The translations under genes were made by a program, and so were the position numbers. The notes beneath the pieces were generated by a model, which did not search any database, was not told the origin of the DNA, and saw only the letters and a program-made list of their open reading frames with translations. A stretch of 64,000 bases of DNA from UBA987 sp002292105 (lineage in GTDB: Bacteria > Bacteroidota > Bacteroidia > NS11-12g > UBA9320): contig OX044357.1 in assembly GCA_943846675.1 (NCBI GenBank), positions 2,604,001 through 2,668,000 on the forward strand, read 5' to 3'. Positions 32,862 to 41,356 of the stretch are shown here, in pieces (within the stretch, counting starts at the first letter, position 1; each line of letters begins with the position of its first letter).

Positions 32862-33823
32862 TGGCACATTTAGATAAAAAAGTTGAGGATCTAGTCCACA
32901 AGTTGGAAGAAAAATACAAAAGCATGGGTCAAGACCTTGCTTCTTATTTAGAGGGTCGACTGTACGAAAACTATGTGCCATACTGGGACTATGTGCATCT
33001 CGACACGTTGCTCACACTACAAAAACCCAAAACGGATATTCCTGATGAGCAGATCTTCATCATGTATCATCAAGTAACAGAATTATACTTCAAGATGATC
33101 TTACATGAGATTGAACAGGTGGCAAACGAACCTGTCGTTTCTAAAGAATATCTCATTGAAAAACTAAAACGCATCAACCGTTACTTTATCATTTTAACTG
33201 ACTCCTTCACTGTTATGAGTGAGGGAATGGAACAACAACAATTCCTTGAATTTAGAATGGCTCTTTTGCCAGCTTCTGGGTTTCAGTCAGCACAGTATCG
33301 TATGGTTGAAATTGCATCAACAGACTTTGTACACTTAGTCGGAAAAGATTTCAGAAGCAAATTTGACAGAAACTCCGACATTGAAGAGATGTACAAATAC
33401 ATCTATTGGCAAGCCGGAGCTACCGTTTTGTCGACAGGCGAAAAAACGCTTACGCTCATGCAGTTTGAGAAGAAATACAACGACCAATTAATTCAAATGG
33501 CTGTTGATTACAAAAACACAAACTTGTGGGCTAGATTCAAGCAACTGCCTAAAGAAGATCAGAAAGACGAAAACCTTATCTCTGCCTTGCGTGACTTGGA
33601 TTTAAACGTAAACGTGAATTGGCCTTTGGCGCATTACAAAACCGCTGTGGCTTATTTACAACGCAACCCTACTGATATTGCGGCAACTGGAGGTACTAAT
33701 TGGCAAAAATATCTTCCACCAAGGTTTCAGAAACGCATATTTTTTCCAGAATTGTGGTCAGAAAATGAAGTCAGTGAATGGGGTAAAACGTGGGTGAGAC
33801 AGCATGTGTCCAACGTAAAATAA
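32861..33823 (+). CDS. kynA: Tryptophan 2,3-dioxygenase family protein
   Basis: The protein has 320 residues. 'YHQVTELYFKMILHEIEQV' holds the active-site and heme-facing residues; 'MEQQQFLEFRMALLPASGFQSAQYRMVEI' is the substrate loop with the Arg that binds the carboxylate, and 'KKYNDQLIQMAVDYKNTNLWARF' continues the helical bundle. Ends 'ATGGTNWQKYLPPRFQKRIFFP', where the family has its Gly-Thr loop. It opens the indole ring of tryptophan to N-formylkynurenine using heme and O2. Start codon overlaps the rfbC stop. Confidence 0.9.
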   Translation: MAHLDKKVEDLVHKLEEKYKSMGQDLASYLEGRLYENYVPYWDYVHLDTLLTLQKPKTDIPDEQIFIMYHQVTELYFKMILHEIEQVANEPVVSKEYLIEKLKRINRYFIILTDSFTVMSEGMEQQQFLEFRMALLPASGFQSAQYRMVEIASTDFVHLVGKDFRSKFDRNSDIEEMYKYIYWQAGATVLSTGEKTLTLMQFEKKYNDQLIQMAVDYKNTNLWARFKQLPKEDQKDENLISALRDLDLNVNVNWPLAHYKTAVAYLQRNPTDIAATGGTNWQKYLPPRFQKRIFFPELWSENEVSEWGKTWVRQHVSNVK

Positions 33824-34495
33824 CTACTCTTCTCCTGTTATCTTTTTGTCTTTCTTCTTGAAGTCACCACGCTTCCACGCTTCAAAAAATTGCGCCCAAG
33901 CCAAAGGATTTAACAAATTATTTGGCGCTATTTGCCCTGCTGAATAGTAGGCTCGTGCTTGTTGCTGCAAGTGGAACTTCCCTGCTTCACTCCCATCTGC
34001 TTGAAGGGTTTCGCTTTCTTCCTTTAAACGTTCGCGTTCGAGGTTTTTACGCGCTCTTTCCATGTCGTCATCTGGGATGTTTGCCTTTACAAAGTAATAA
34101 TCAAACATGTCGCGTTTGGGCAGTGGCGTAATTACAGAAACATCTAAATACACCGTATCCGCCGTCATTAGTTTAACCATTGAGTACTTCTGACTCTTCA
34201 AGGTGTCTGGAATGATGTAATACGACTCTTTAAACCCGATACAAGCAAAGTCAATGGTGTCGCCTTTATGCGCAACGAAATTAAAATAACCATTGTAATC
34301 ACTATAACTCCCCATCTTTGTTCTTCGCGTCACAACACTTACGTAAGGAATACCAATTAAACTATCCGATGTCATAACCACACCAGAAAATTGAACTAAG
34401 GCATTATCTGTTACTGTACTATCTTCACTCTGCGCTTTAGCAGAATAAAACCCTGCTAACAAGAAGGTTAAACAATATATGATGTACTTTTTCAA
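33824..34495 (-). CDS. Envelope protein with carboxypeptidase-regulatory-like (Ig) domain
   Basis: The protein has 223 residues. The signal peptide is 1-21 (YSAKAQ). Residues about 32-110 form a CarboxypepD_reg-like beta-sandwich ('LVQFSGVVMTSDSLIGIPYVSVVTRR', 'GSYSDYNGYFNFVAHKGDTIDF', 'YSMVKLMTADTVYLDVSVITP'). The remainder is helical and charged, with 'RARKNLERERLKEESE' and a Lys-rich end. It lacks a TonB-dependent receptor part. Its stop abuts the kynA stop with no spacer. Function is unknown. Confidence 0.72.
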   Translation of the reverse strand: MKKYIIYCLTFLLAGFYSAKAQSEDSTVTDNALVQFSGVVMTSDSLIGIPYVSVVTRRTKMGSYSDYNGYFNFVAHKGDTIDFACIGFKESYYIIPDTLKSQKYSMVKLMTADTVYLDVSVITPLPKRDMFDYYFVKANIPDDDMERARKNLERERLKEESETLQADGSEAGKFHLQQQARAYYSAGQIAPNNLLNPLAWAQFFEAWKRGDFKKKDKKITGEE

Positions 34496-34522
34496 AGATG
34501 TTTTTTAGTTATACGTACAAGT

Positions 34523-35812
34523 TTACAAAAGGATACCTGCTAAAATAGCAAGAACCACCCAAACAGGGGTTGGAATTTTAAACTTCGTAAGCATAAGTGA
34601 CAATACAATAACCAAACCAATATCGAAATAGTTCACAAAACTTTCTTGTTGCAGATTCGTATAATGAAAACTATTGGGCACTATCCAGTTAAAAGCCACA
34701 GGTAAAAACAGCAAATATCCGGCTGCCAAAACCAACCCAGCTGATACGGCAATGACTCCATCCAAAGAACGACGTATTATTTTAAGATTTTTAATACTAT
34801 CCCACATTGGATAGACAAAAAATATCATCAATGTTCCTGGTAAGAATATGCCTATTGTCCCAACTACACAACCAAGAATTTGATTTGTAAATCCCCCATC
34901 TCGCATAATTAAACCACCACAATACGTGGCAACTGTGAATATTGGCCCAGGTACAGCTTGATTTAATCCGATACCTGTAAGAAATTCATCTGGCTTTATC
35001 CAAGACTGAAATTGAACAAATTGATCAAACATCATCGGAACCAAAACATTCCCTCCACCAAACACCAAGGAACCAAAGCGATACATGTTTTCAAAAACCA
35101 CAAAAAACTGATTCTCAGTAACTTTACCCGCAACGGCTACCAATATAAAAATCGCTGCAAATACAATAAGATAGGTCCATTTGGTCACGATCTTTGGTTT
35201 GTTTGAAGCATCTTGCACCGCAGTTTGATGCTCTTTTTTATTCAGGAAATAACTGACAACGCCGCCACCAACAATCAGCACAGGAAACATCCAAGGCGTT
35301 TTCACATATTGCTCCAGAGGATGTCTGAGCAAGGCGACAATTATAAAAGCTGCAAGCATAAGGATCAGCCGCAAACTCCCTTTGGTTACCTTTTTCGCCA
35401 TCCCAATACCTGCTGTGACAACGAACGCTACCGCTAATGGTTGAATGAAACGAAATACTTTATTGGTCACTTCCATATCCAACCACACGAATAGAAACGA
35501 ACACATGGTCATAAGGACAAATGCTGGCAGCACCCAAATCATTAAGGTTAAAAACGCAAGTACTGGGCCCCCAAACTTATAACCCATCGAGGTTATCGTT
35601 TGCGTGCTGCTTGGCCCTGGCAACATTTGAGCTAAAGAGTACAATTCCAACAGTTCCTGATCGGTCAAATACCTTTTTCGCTCCACCATTCTTTTCTGAA
35701 ACAGCGCAATATGCATAGATGGTCCGCCAAATGCCGACAAAGCAATCACCATCACATCTTTAAGAAATATGATGCGTTTTATTTTTTTTACTTTTGCCCC
35801 GCTTGAAGCCAT
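34523..35812 (-). CDS. chrA: Chromate transporter family protein, two CHR domains
   Basis: The protein has 429 residues. Two CHR repeats (about 10-200 and 220-429). Domain 1 has 'FGGPSMHIALFQKRMVE' and 'YSLAQMLPGPSSTQTITSMGYKFGGP'; domain 2 has 'FGSLVFGGGNVLVPMMFDQF' and 'GIGLNQAVPGPIFTVATYCGG', each carrying the P-G-P motif of the family. It exports or takes up chromate or another oxyanion; the natural substrate in this organism is not known. It lies 27 bp upstream of the previous gene on the same strand. Confidence 0.9.
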   Translation of the reverse strand: MASSGAKVKKIKRIIFLKDVMVIALSAFGGPSMHIALFQKRMVERKRYLTDQELLELYSLAQMLPGPSSTQTITSMGYKFGGPVLAFLTLMIWVLPAFVLMTMCSFLFVWLDMEVTNKVFRFIQPLAVAFVVTAGIGMAKKVTKGSLRLILMLAAFIIVALLRHPLEQYVKTPWMFPVLIVGGGVVSYFLNKKEHQTAVQDASNKPKIVTKWTYLIVFAAIFILVAVAGKVTENQFFVVFENMYRFGSLVFGGGNVLVPMMFDQFVQFQSWIKPDEFLTGIGLNQAVPGPIFTVATYCGGLIMRDGGFTNQILGCVVGTIGIFLPGTLMIFFVYPMWDSIKNLKIIRRSLDGVIAVSAGLVLAAGYLLFLPVAFNWIVPNSFHYTNLQQESFVNYFDIGLVIVLSLMLTKFKIPTPVWVVLAILAGILL

Positions 35813-35845
35813 AGATTTGAAAAGCGATAAATCTAAGACAAAAAT

Positions 35846-36457
35846 ATGACGAAGTCAAAAAAAGAACTTGTTTTAACCTTCTCCATCATCACCCTCTTTT
35901 TTACGTCTATTTTCCAAACTGGTTGCAATTCAGTGAGTGAAAAATACAGCACACGACTGGACACCTTGGATATGAAATTGCAATTAAATGCAGAACTTTT
36001 AAGTATAGATTTTACAACGATTGAAAATAGAGAAAAGACGATTATAAAACAGTTGCGCTACATGCGTAAGTATTACAACAAAACTTACACACAAGAATTG
36101 GGCAACAACTTAACCAAGTACAAAGGGATAAGAAAAACCTACTCTAATTTCATAAAGAATTATCCGGTTGTTTTTAATGAAATGAAGGCGTTAGAAAAAC
36201 AGGCCGCCGATCTCAGAGAATCTGTAAGTAATAATGATTTAGATAAGAGTACATTTAAGCAGTATTACCAAACAGAATTGACCGACATCAACAACAATCT
36301 TGCATTTTCAGAACGCATTAACAAATCTATTCATGCATTAGAGCCTGAATACCAAAGAATTAGTAATAGCGTTAGCAACGTGCTCAAAGAACTTGCCCAA
36401 TCTAACCTCGAATTTAGTCAAGAATTGAAACGGGATTCTATCCAAAATATGAAGTAA
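35846..36457 (+). CDS. Helical lipoprotein of unknown function
   Basis: The protein has 203 residues. A signal region ends in FQTGC (Cys27), a plausible lipobox. The mature part is almost all alpha-helical with heptad-like Leu/Ile spacing ('IENREKTIIKQLRYMRKYYN', 'MKALEKQAADLRESV', 'ALEPEYQRISNSVSNVLKEL') and few prolines. This would form a coiled coil in the periplasm. No family is recognised. It is divergent from chrA (33 bp between starts). Confidence 0.6.
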   Translation: MTKSKKELVLTFSIITLFFTSIFQTGCNSVSEKYSTRLDTLDMKLQLNAELLSIDFTTIENREKTIIKQLRYMRKYYNKTYTQELGNNLTKYKGIRKTYSNFIKNYPVVFNEMKALEKQAADLRESVSNNDLDKSTFKQYYQTELTDINNNLAFSERINKSIHALEPEYQRISNSVSNVLKELAQSNLEFSQELKRDSIQNMK

Positions 36458-36510
36458 ACCGAGGCGATATCATAGGCCTACAAAAGGGCAAAAATTCCTT
36501 AAATAACCAT

Positions 36511-36518
36511 TATTTTTG
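36511..36518 (+). promoter_or_regulatory. -7 promoter element of gcvP
   Basis: TATTTTTG matches the consensus and lies 23 bp before the ATG of gcvP. No clear TTG at -33. Confidence 0.4.
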
Positions 36519-36541
36519 CCGCACATTTTAAACACCCCAAC

Positions 36542-39427
36542 ATGCAACTAAACGTAAATCAAATCGATTTCTTTCAAGACCGTCACAATGGTCTTTCAAA
36601 GGCAGATCAAGAAGCAATGCTTGATGTAATTGGCGTAAAAAGTCTAGATGAACTGGTTGAACGTACAATTCCTGAAGACATTAGATTGAACAGAGCACTT
36701 AAGGTCTCTAAAGCACAGAGCGAACAAGTTTTTTTGGCTGAGCTTAAAAAGAAAGCTGAGAAGAACAAGTTGTATAAGAATTACATTGGAATGGGTTACT
36801 ACAACACGCACACTCCAGCAGTAATTTTAAGAAATATAATGGAAAATCCAGGGTGGTACACACAGTATACACCTTATCAAGCGGAAATCGCCCAAGGCAG
36901 ACTTGAAGCGTTGCTAAATTTCCAAACAATGGTAATGGATTTAACAGGCATGGAATTGGCCAATGCTTCTTTACTAGATGAAGGAACAGCTGCCGCAGAA
37001 ACTATGACCATGTTCCACAATATTTGCAAACGTAAAGAAGCGAACAAGTTTTTTGTTGACAACAATATCTTCCCTCAATCGATTGATATTATCAAGACGC
37101 GCGCAACACCGGTTGGAATTGAATTGGTATTTGGGGACTTTACACAGGTTGAGTTAGACGAATCATTTTTCGGGGCCTTGGTTCAATATCCAGACTCGAA
37201 TGGGGAGATTCGAAATTATAAAGACTTTACCGCCAAAGCGCATGACGCTGGCGTATTGGTTGGTGCGGTTGCTGATTTGATGGCGTTAACATTGCTAGAA
37301 TCTCCAGGAGAATGGGGTGCTGACGCAGTTATGGGTAACACCCAAAGATTTGGTGTACCTCTTGGTTTTGGAGGACCACATGCGGCGTACTTCGCAACAA
37401 AAGAAGCATACAAAAGACAAATTCCTGGGCGAATTATCGGTGTAAGTAAAGATGCTACAGGCAAAAGAGCGCTGCGTATGGCGCTTCAAACTCGCGAACA
37501 ACATATCAAAAGAGATAAAGCGACTTCAAACATTTGTACAGCGCAGGTATTGCTTGCCATTATGGCGGGCATGTATGGTGTATATCATGGACCAGATGGA
37601 TTAAAGCGTATTGCTGGCAAAATTCATGGCTTGACCAAAGTGTTAGATGAAGCACTTAACAAACTTGGATATACTCAGAGCAACAAACATTATTTTGATA
37701 CACTGCGTGTTGATGGACTATCGGCCGAGCAAATTAGTTCAATACTAAAAACGGCTGAAGACAATCAGATCAACTTGCGAAACGGTGTTGACTTTATTGG
37801 GGTTTCGATTGACGAAACGACCGAAATTGAAGACATTCAAGTCATTGCAAACGTATTTGCGGCTATCAATGGACAATCAATAGATGTAGAAGATCTATCT
37901 GAAGGGTTAACCATAGACTGGGACAAACAGTTTGTGCGAAAAACAGATTTCATGACCCATGAAGTGTTTAGCAGCTATCATATCGAGCATGAAATGCTTA
38001 GATACATCAAAAGACTTGAAAACAAAGACCTTTCGCTAACCCACTCCATGATTTCGTTGGGCAGTTGTACGATGAAACTGAATGCAACTACGGAAATGAT
38101 TCCGGTTACATGGCCAGAATTCAATTCCATTCACCCGTTTGTGCCTAAGAACCAAGTAGAAGGTTACCACGAAATCATCGAAGAGCTAACTGCTGACCTT
38201 TCTGAAATCACTGGTTTTGCAGACATGAGCATGCAACCTAACTCTGGTGCACAAGGAGAATATGCTGGCTTAATGGTTATTCGAGCGTACTTTGAAGATC
38301 GTGGGGAATCACATAGAAACATCGCGTTAATTCCTGCAAGTGCTCACGGAACAAACCCGGCAAGTGCGGTAATGGCTGGCATGAAAGTCGTTGTAGTAAA
38401 AACATTAGAAAACGGGTACATCGACGTAGACGACCTTAAAGAAAAAGCTGATTTGCACGCTGATGACTTAGCGTGTTTAATGGTAACATATCCGTCTACC
38501 AACGGCGTTTATGAGGAAACCATTAGAGAAATTACGTCTATCATACATAATCACGGTGGTCAGGTATATATGGACGGAGCCAATATGAATGCGCAAGTGG
38601 GACTAACTAACCCTGGCTTGATTGGCGCCGACGTTTGCCACTTAAACTTACATAAAACATTCTGCATACCACACGGTGGTGGTGGACCTGGCATGGGACC
38701 AATTGGTGTTGCGGCGCATTTGGTGCCCTTTTTACCTGGACATACCATTGTTCCTACTGGCGGAAAAAATGCAATGTCAGCGATATCGGCAGCGCCATTT
38801 GGCAGTGCAAGTATCTTACTGATATCTTATGCATACATCAAAATGATGGGTGCAAAAGGACTTGTTGAGGCAACCAAAATTGCTATACTTAATGCCAACT
38901 ACATTAAGGCTAAACTAGATGGCCCTTACCAATTGCTTTATACTGGTAAAAACGGAACCGTTGCTCATGAAATGATTGTTGACACCCGTGTACTAAAAGC
39001 AGATTCTGGTGTACAAGTGGAAGACATCGCCAAGCGATTGATGGACTATGGTTATCACGCACCTACCGTTTCTTTCCCTATTGCTGGAACGCTTATGGTA
39101 GAGCCGACGGAGTCTGAAAGCAAAGAAGAATTGGACAGATTCTGTGACGCCTTGTTATCAATTAGAGAAGAAATAAAAGCAATAGCCGACGGTGTTTATT
39201 CTAAAGAAGACAATTTACTGGTTAATGCGCCACATACAGCTGCAAGGGTAATGTCGTCTATCTGGGACCACAAATACACACGAGAAATGGCCGCATATCC
39301 AAGACCTTGGGTTATGGATCGCAAGTTTTGGCCAAGTGTATCACGTGTTGACAACACATACGGTGATCGAAATTTAGTTTGTGCTTGCTTACCTCTTTCA
39401 GAGTATGAAGAGGCAGCTGAAGCATAA
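36542..39427 (+). CDS. gcvP: Glycine dehydrogenase (P-protein of the glycine cleavage system)
   Basis: The protein has 961 residues, the fused full-length form (both GcvPA and GcvPB parts). N-terminal half: 'YIGMGYYNTHTPAVILRNIMENPGWYTQYTPYQAEIAQGRLEALLNFQ'-type segments; C-terminal half: 'MISLGSCTMKLNATTEMIP' and the PLP lysine K705 in 'HLNLHKTFCIPHGGGGPG'. It decarboxylates glycine and transfers the aminomethyl group to the H-protein. GcvT and GcvH are not in the window. A strong terminator follows. Confidence 0.98.
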   Translation: MQLNVNQIDFFQDRHNGLSKADQEAMLDVIGVKSLDELVERTIPEDIRLNRALKVSKAQSEQVFLAELKKKAEKNKLYKNYIGMGYYNTHTPAVILRNIMENPGWYTQYTPYQAEIAQGRLEALLNFQTMVMDLTGMELANASLLDEGTAAAETMTMFHNICKRKEANKFFVDNNIFPQSIDIIKTRATPVGIELVFGDFTQVELDESFFGALVQYPDSNGEIRNYKDFTAKAHDAGVLVGAVADLMALTLLESPGEWGADAVMGNTQRFGVPLGFGGPHAAYFATKEAYKRQIPGRIIGVSKDATGKRALRMALQTREQHIKRDKATSNICTAQVLLAIMAGMYGVYHGPDGLKRIAGKIHGLTKVLDEALNKLGYTQSNKHYFDTLRVDGLSAEQISSILKTAEDNQINLRNGVDFIGVSIDETTEIEDIQVIANVFAAINGQSIDVEDLSEGLTIDWDKQFVRKTDFMTHEVFSSYHIEHEMLRYIKRLENKDLSLTHSMISLGSCTMKLNATTEMIPVTWPEFNSIHPFVPKNQVEGYHEIIEELTADLSEITGFADMSMQPNSGAQGEYAGLMVIRAYFEDRGESHRNIALIPASAHGTNPASAVMAGMKVVVVKTLENGYIDVDDLKEKADLHADDLACLMVTYPSTNGVYEETIREITSIIHNHGGQVYMDGANMNAQVGLTNPGLIGADVCHLNLHKTFCIPHGGGGPGMGPIGVAAHLVPFLPGHTIVPTGGKNAMSAISAAPFGSASILLISYAYIKMMGAKGLVEATKIAILNANYIKAKLDGPYQLLYTGKNGTVAHEMIVDTRVLKADSGVQVEDIAKRLMDYGYHAPTVSFPIAGTLMVEPTESESKEELDRFCDALLSIREEIKAIADGVYSKEDNLLVNAPHTAARVMSSIWDHKYTREMAAYPRPWVMDRKFWPSVSRVDNTYGDRNLVCACLPLSEYEEAAEA

Positions 39428-39448
39428 TTACATTTGCTAAAAATTATC

Positions 39449-39480
39449 AAGCCTGATTATTTTTCAATCAGGCTTTTTTA
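39449..39480 (+). terminator. Rho-independent terminator of gcvP
   Basis: A 10-bp stem AAGCCTGATT/AATCAGGCTT (39449-39475) with a 7-base loop is followed by T5, 22 bp after the gcvP stop. Confidence 0.92.
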
Positions 39481-39536
39481 TGCCTGATACCGTATTACAC
39501 ATTCCAAAGTAATAGGTTTGTACACCAATCATCTAA

Positions 39537-40010
39537 ATGAAGGCCGCGTCGTTAAAACAAATAAAAGATGAACTAAAACATCTTTCTGAAGGACAGTTGA
39601 CTGATCTTGTGCTTCAGTTATCCCGTTTCAAAAAAGAAAATAAGGAGTTGCTCACCTACCTATTATTTAATGCCAATAATGAATCTGGATACATCGCTGC
39701 TGTTAAAGAAGGCATTGTTGAGGGTCTGGCCGACATAAACACCCAGACGTATTACTGGATGAAAAAAACCATCCGGAAGGTGTTGAGAAACACAAAAAAG
39801 TACATTCGGTATTCTAAAAAGAAAGAAACTGAGATTGAGCTCTTACTGTTTTTCTGTCAAAAACTTTTGGAATTAGATCCTTCAATAAAACACAACACAA
39901 CACTTTGGAATTTGTATAATCGGCAACTCGCATTAATCCGTAAATCCATGTCGAGCATTCATGAGGATTTACAATATGATTTCCAAAAGGAATTGGATCA
40001 ATTACCTTAA
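39537..40010 (+). CDS. Conserved hypothetical protein, all-helical
   Basis: The protein has 157 residues, without a signal peptide. 'LKQIKDELKHLSEGQLTDLVLQLSRFKKENKELLTYLLF' at the start, then a basic middle ('MKKTIRKVLRNTKKYIRYSKKKETEIELLLFF') suggest a compact helical protein of a Bacteroidota-wide family without known function. Its stop TAA shares TTAA with the convergent BT_3928-type gene. Confidence 0.65.
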   Translation: MKAASLKQIKDELKHLSEGQLTDLVLQLSRFKKENKELLTYLLFNANNESGYIAAVKEGIVEGLADINTQTYYWMKKTIRKVLRNTKKYIRYSKKKETEIELLLFFCQKLLELDPSIKHNTTLWNLYNRQLALIRKSMSSIHEDLQYDFQKELDQLP

Positions 40011-41191
40011 TCCCACGGATTTTTTTCAAACTCATCGAAAGAGTCATCTTTCTTCTTCAGGTTTAGCCCGTCTTCCGCATTTTGAACGTTGTCTTCTATG
40101 CTAAAGTGTGTCTTAAACGCATCGAGGTTATAGGAATCAATGTTCCAATCTTGGACAATTTTACCTTCTTGAAAAACGAGAATCCGAGGAAACCCTTTGC
40201 CTTCTAGCAATCGGTTAAATTTGGTATAGTCTTCTGTGCGTACATACGGGTGTCGACAATTCCCAGCTTGATTAAAAAAGTATTGTTGCTCAAGCGCCTT
40301 TCCGTAGTTGACAAGATACATTTTAGGCAATGTTGCGCGCGCACTTAGTTCACACAGTTCCCGGTAAGAGTCTTGGCAATGCCCACAGGTCATGCTAAAC
40401 AAGCAAACCATCACAGTACCCTTAGTTAAGTTCATTTCGCTCCCGTCCGACATTTCACCCATTTGCTCAAGTCTTTCCAGAATGGGCAATTTCTTCGGTG
40501 CATTTGGAATGACCTTTTCGGGCTCATTGACTTTTGTTTCGTCCACCTTAGCACTGGAATCTATAATTACGCCTGAATCGATTATTGAAGAATCCGAGAC
40601 CTTAGTAAGCAAACTGTCTTGACTTACTATCACTTGAGGTTCAAGGGGTGTTACTTCGGAAGATTGATATTTTTTCACACCCATCAATAAAGTGAGTAAG
40701 GTCACCAACCCAATAACTACTGGCGAACTCCATACAGCTATTTTATCGTCTGCTTTTAGTTTAACATATACAAAAGCTGTTGCGACCATAGCAACAACAT
40801 TTTTCACAATGCTTTCAAGGTTATTCATCGGAAGCACATCTCCAAAGCAACCACAGTTGCCTTCGATAAAACCTTTATCGCTCGTTATGCCTTCGTAAAA
40901 CAGATGAACCGTAAACAATAATAATGTCCCAAAAAGTGCGGGCAGTGTGAACTTTTTCATCCATTTGTCTATTAAAATGGCAACACCAAGCGTAAGTTCA
41001 ATCGCTATTAATACACGACTAAGTATTTGCGTGTAAAACATTCCAGTGGGGTTGTCATAATAGGTTAGTCCAAGAAACAACTCTGCCACCATGCCATCAA
41101 AAAATGGCATAGACAATAATTTACTTATCCCAGAGAATAAGAACATAACTGCTAGAAATACCCTACTTATTCGAACTAAATTCTGTTGCAT
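40007..41191 (-). CDS. BT_3928-type protein: DoxX-like membrane domain fused to a thioredoxin-like domain
   Basis: The protein has 394 residues. The N-terminal DoxX/MauE-like part has four or so helices (about 10-170) with the conserved 'NCGCFGD' (112-118). A Ser/Thr/Asp-rich linker (about 175-235) leads to a thioredoxin-like domain (about 250-370) with redox motif CGHC (269-272) in 'VCLFSMTCGHCQDSY' and 'FPRILVFQEGKIV' for the cis-Pro strand. It probably moves reducing equivalents across the inner membrane for envelope thiol chemistry. Which side the thioredoxin domain faces cannot be proven from sequence. Confidence 0.85.
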   Translation of the reverse strand: MQQNLVRISRVFLAVMFLFSGISKLLSMPFFDGMVAELFLGLTYYDNPTGMFYTQILSRVLIAIELTLGVAILIDKWMKKFTLPALFGTLLLFTVHLFYEGITSDKGFIEGNCGCFGDVLPMNNLESIVKNVVAMVATAFVYVKLKADDKIAVWSSPVVIGLVTLLTLLMGVKKYQSSEVTPLEPQVIVSQDSLLTKVSDSSIIDSGVIIDSSAKVDETKVNEPEKVIPNAPKKLPILERLEQMGEMSDGSEMNLTKGTVMVCLFSMTCGHCQDSYRELCELSARATLPKMYLVNYGKALEQQYFFNQAGNCRHPYVRTEDYTKFNRLLEGKGFPRILVFQEGKIVQDWNIDSYNLDAFKTHFSIEDNVQNAEDGLNLKKKDDSFDEFEKNPWD

Positions 41192-41356
41192 TTTTTATCA
41201 ATGAATGTCCATAATCCTACAACAAATACCGTACCCCAAAGTTTGGTAAACGGGCTGGTTGAGAATTGCACCCAATATGCCTAATTCTAGAGCCTATAAA
41301 CATCTTCTCAAACAACCATTGTGATTTGCCTTGACAAGACAATAGATCCCACAAGA

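Noticed and set aside
37216..37464. Opposite-strand open frames in gcvP, rpoB, rpoC and tuf
   Set aside because: They are shadows of strong codon bias in highly conserved genes and encode no recognisable protein.
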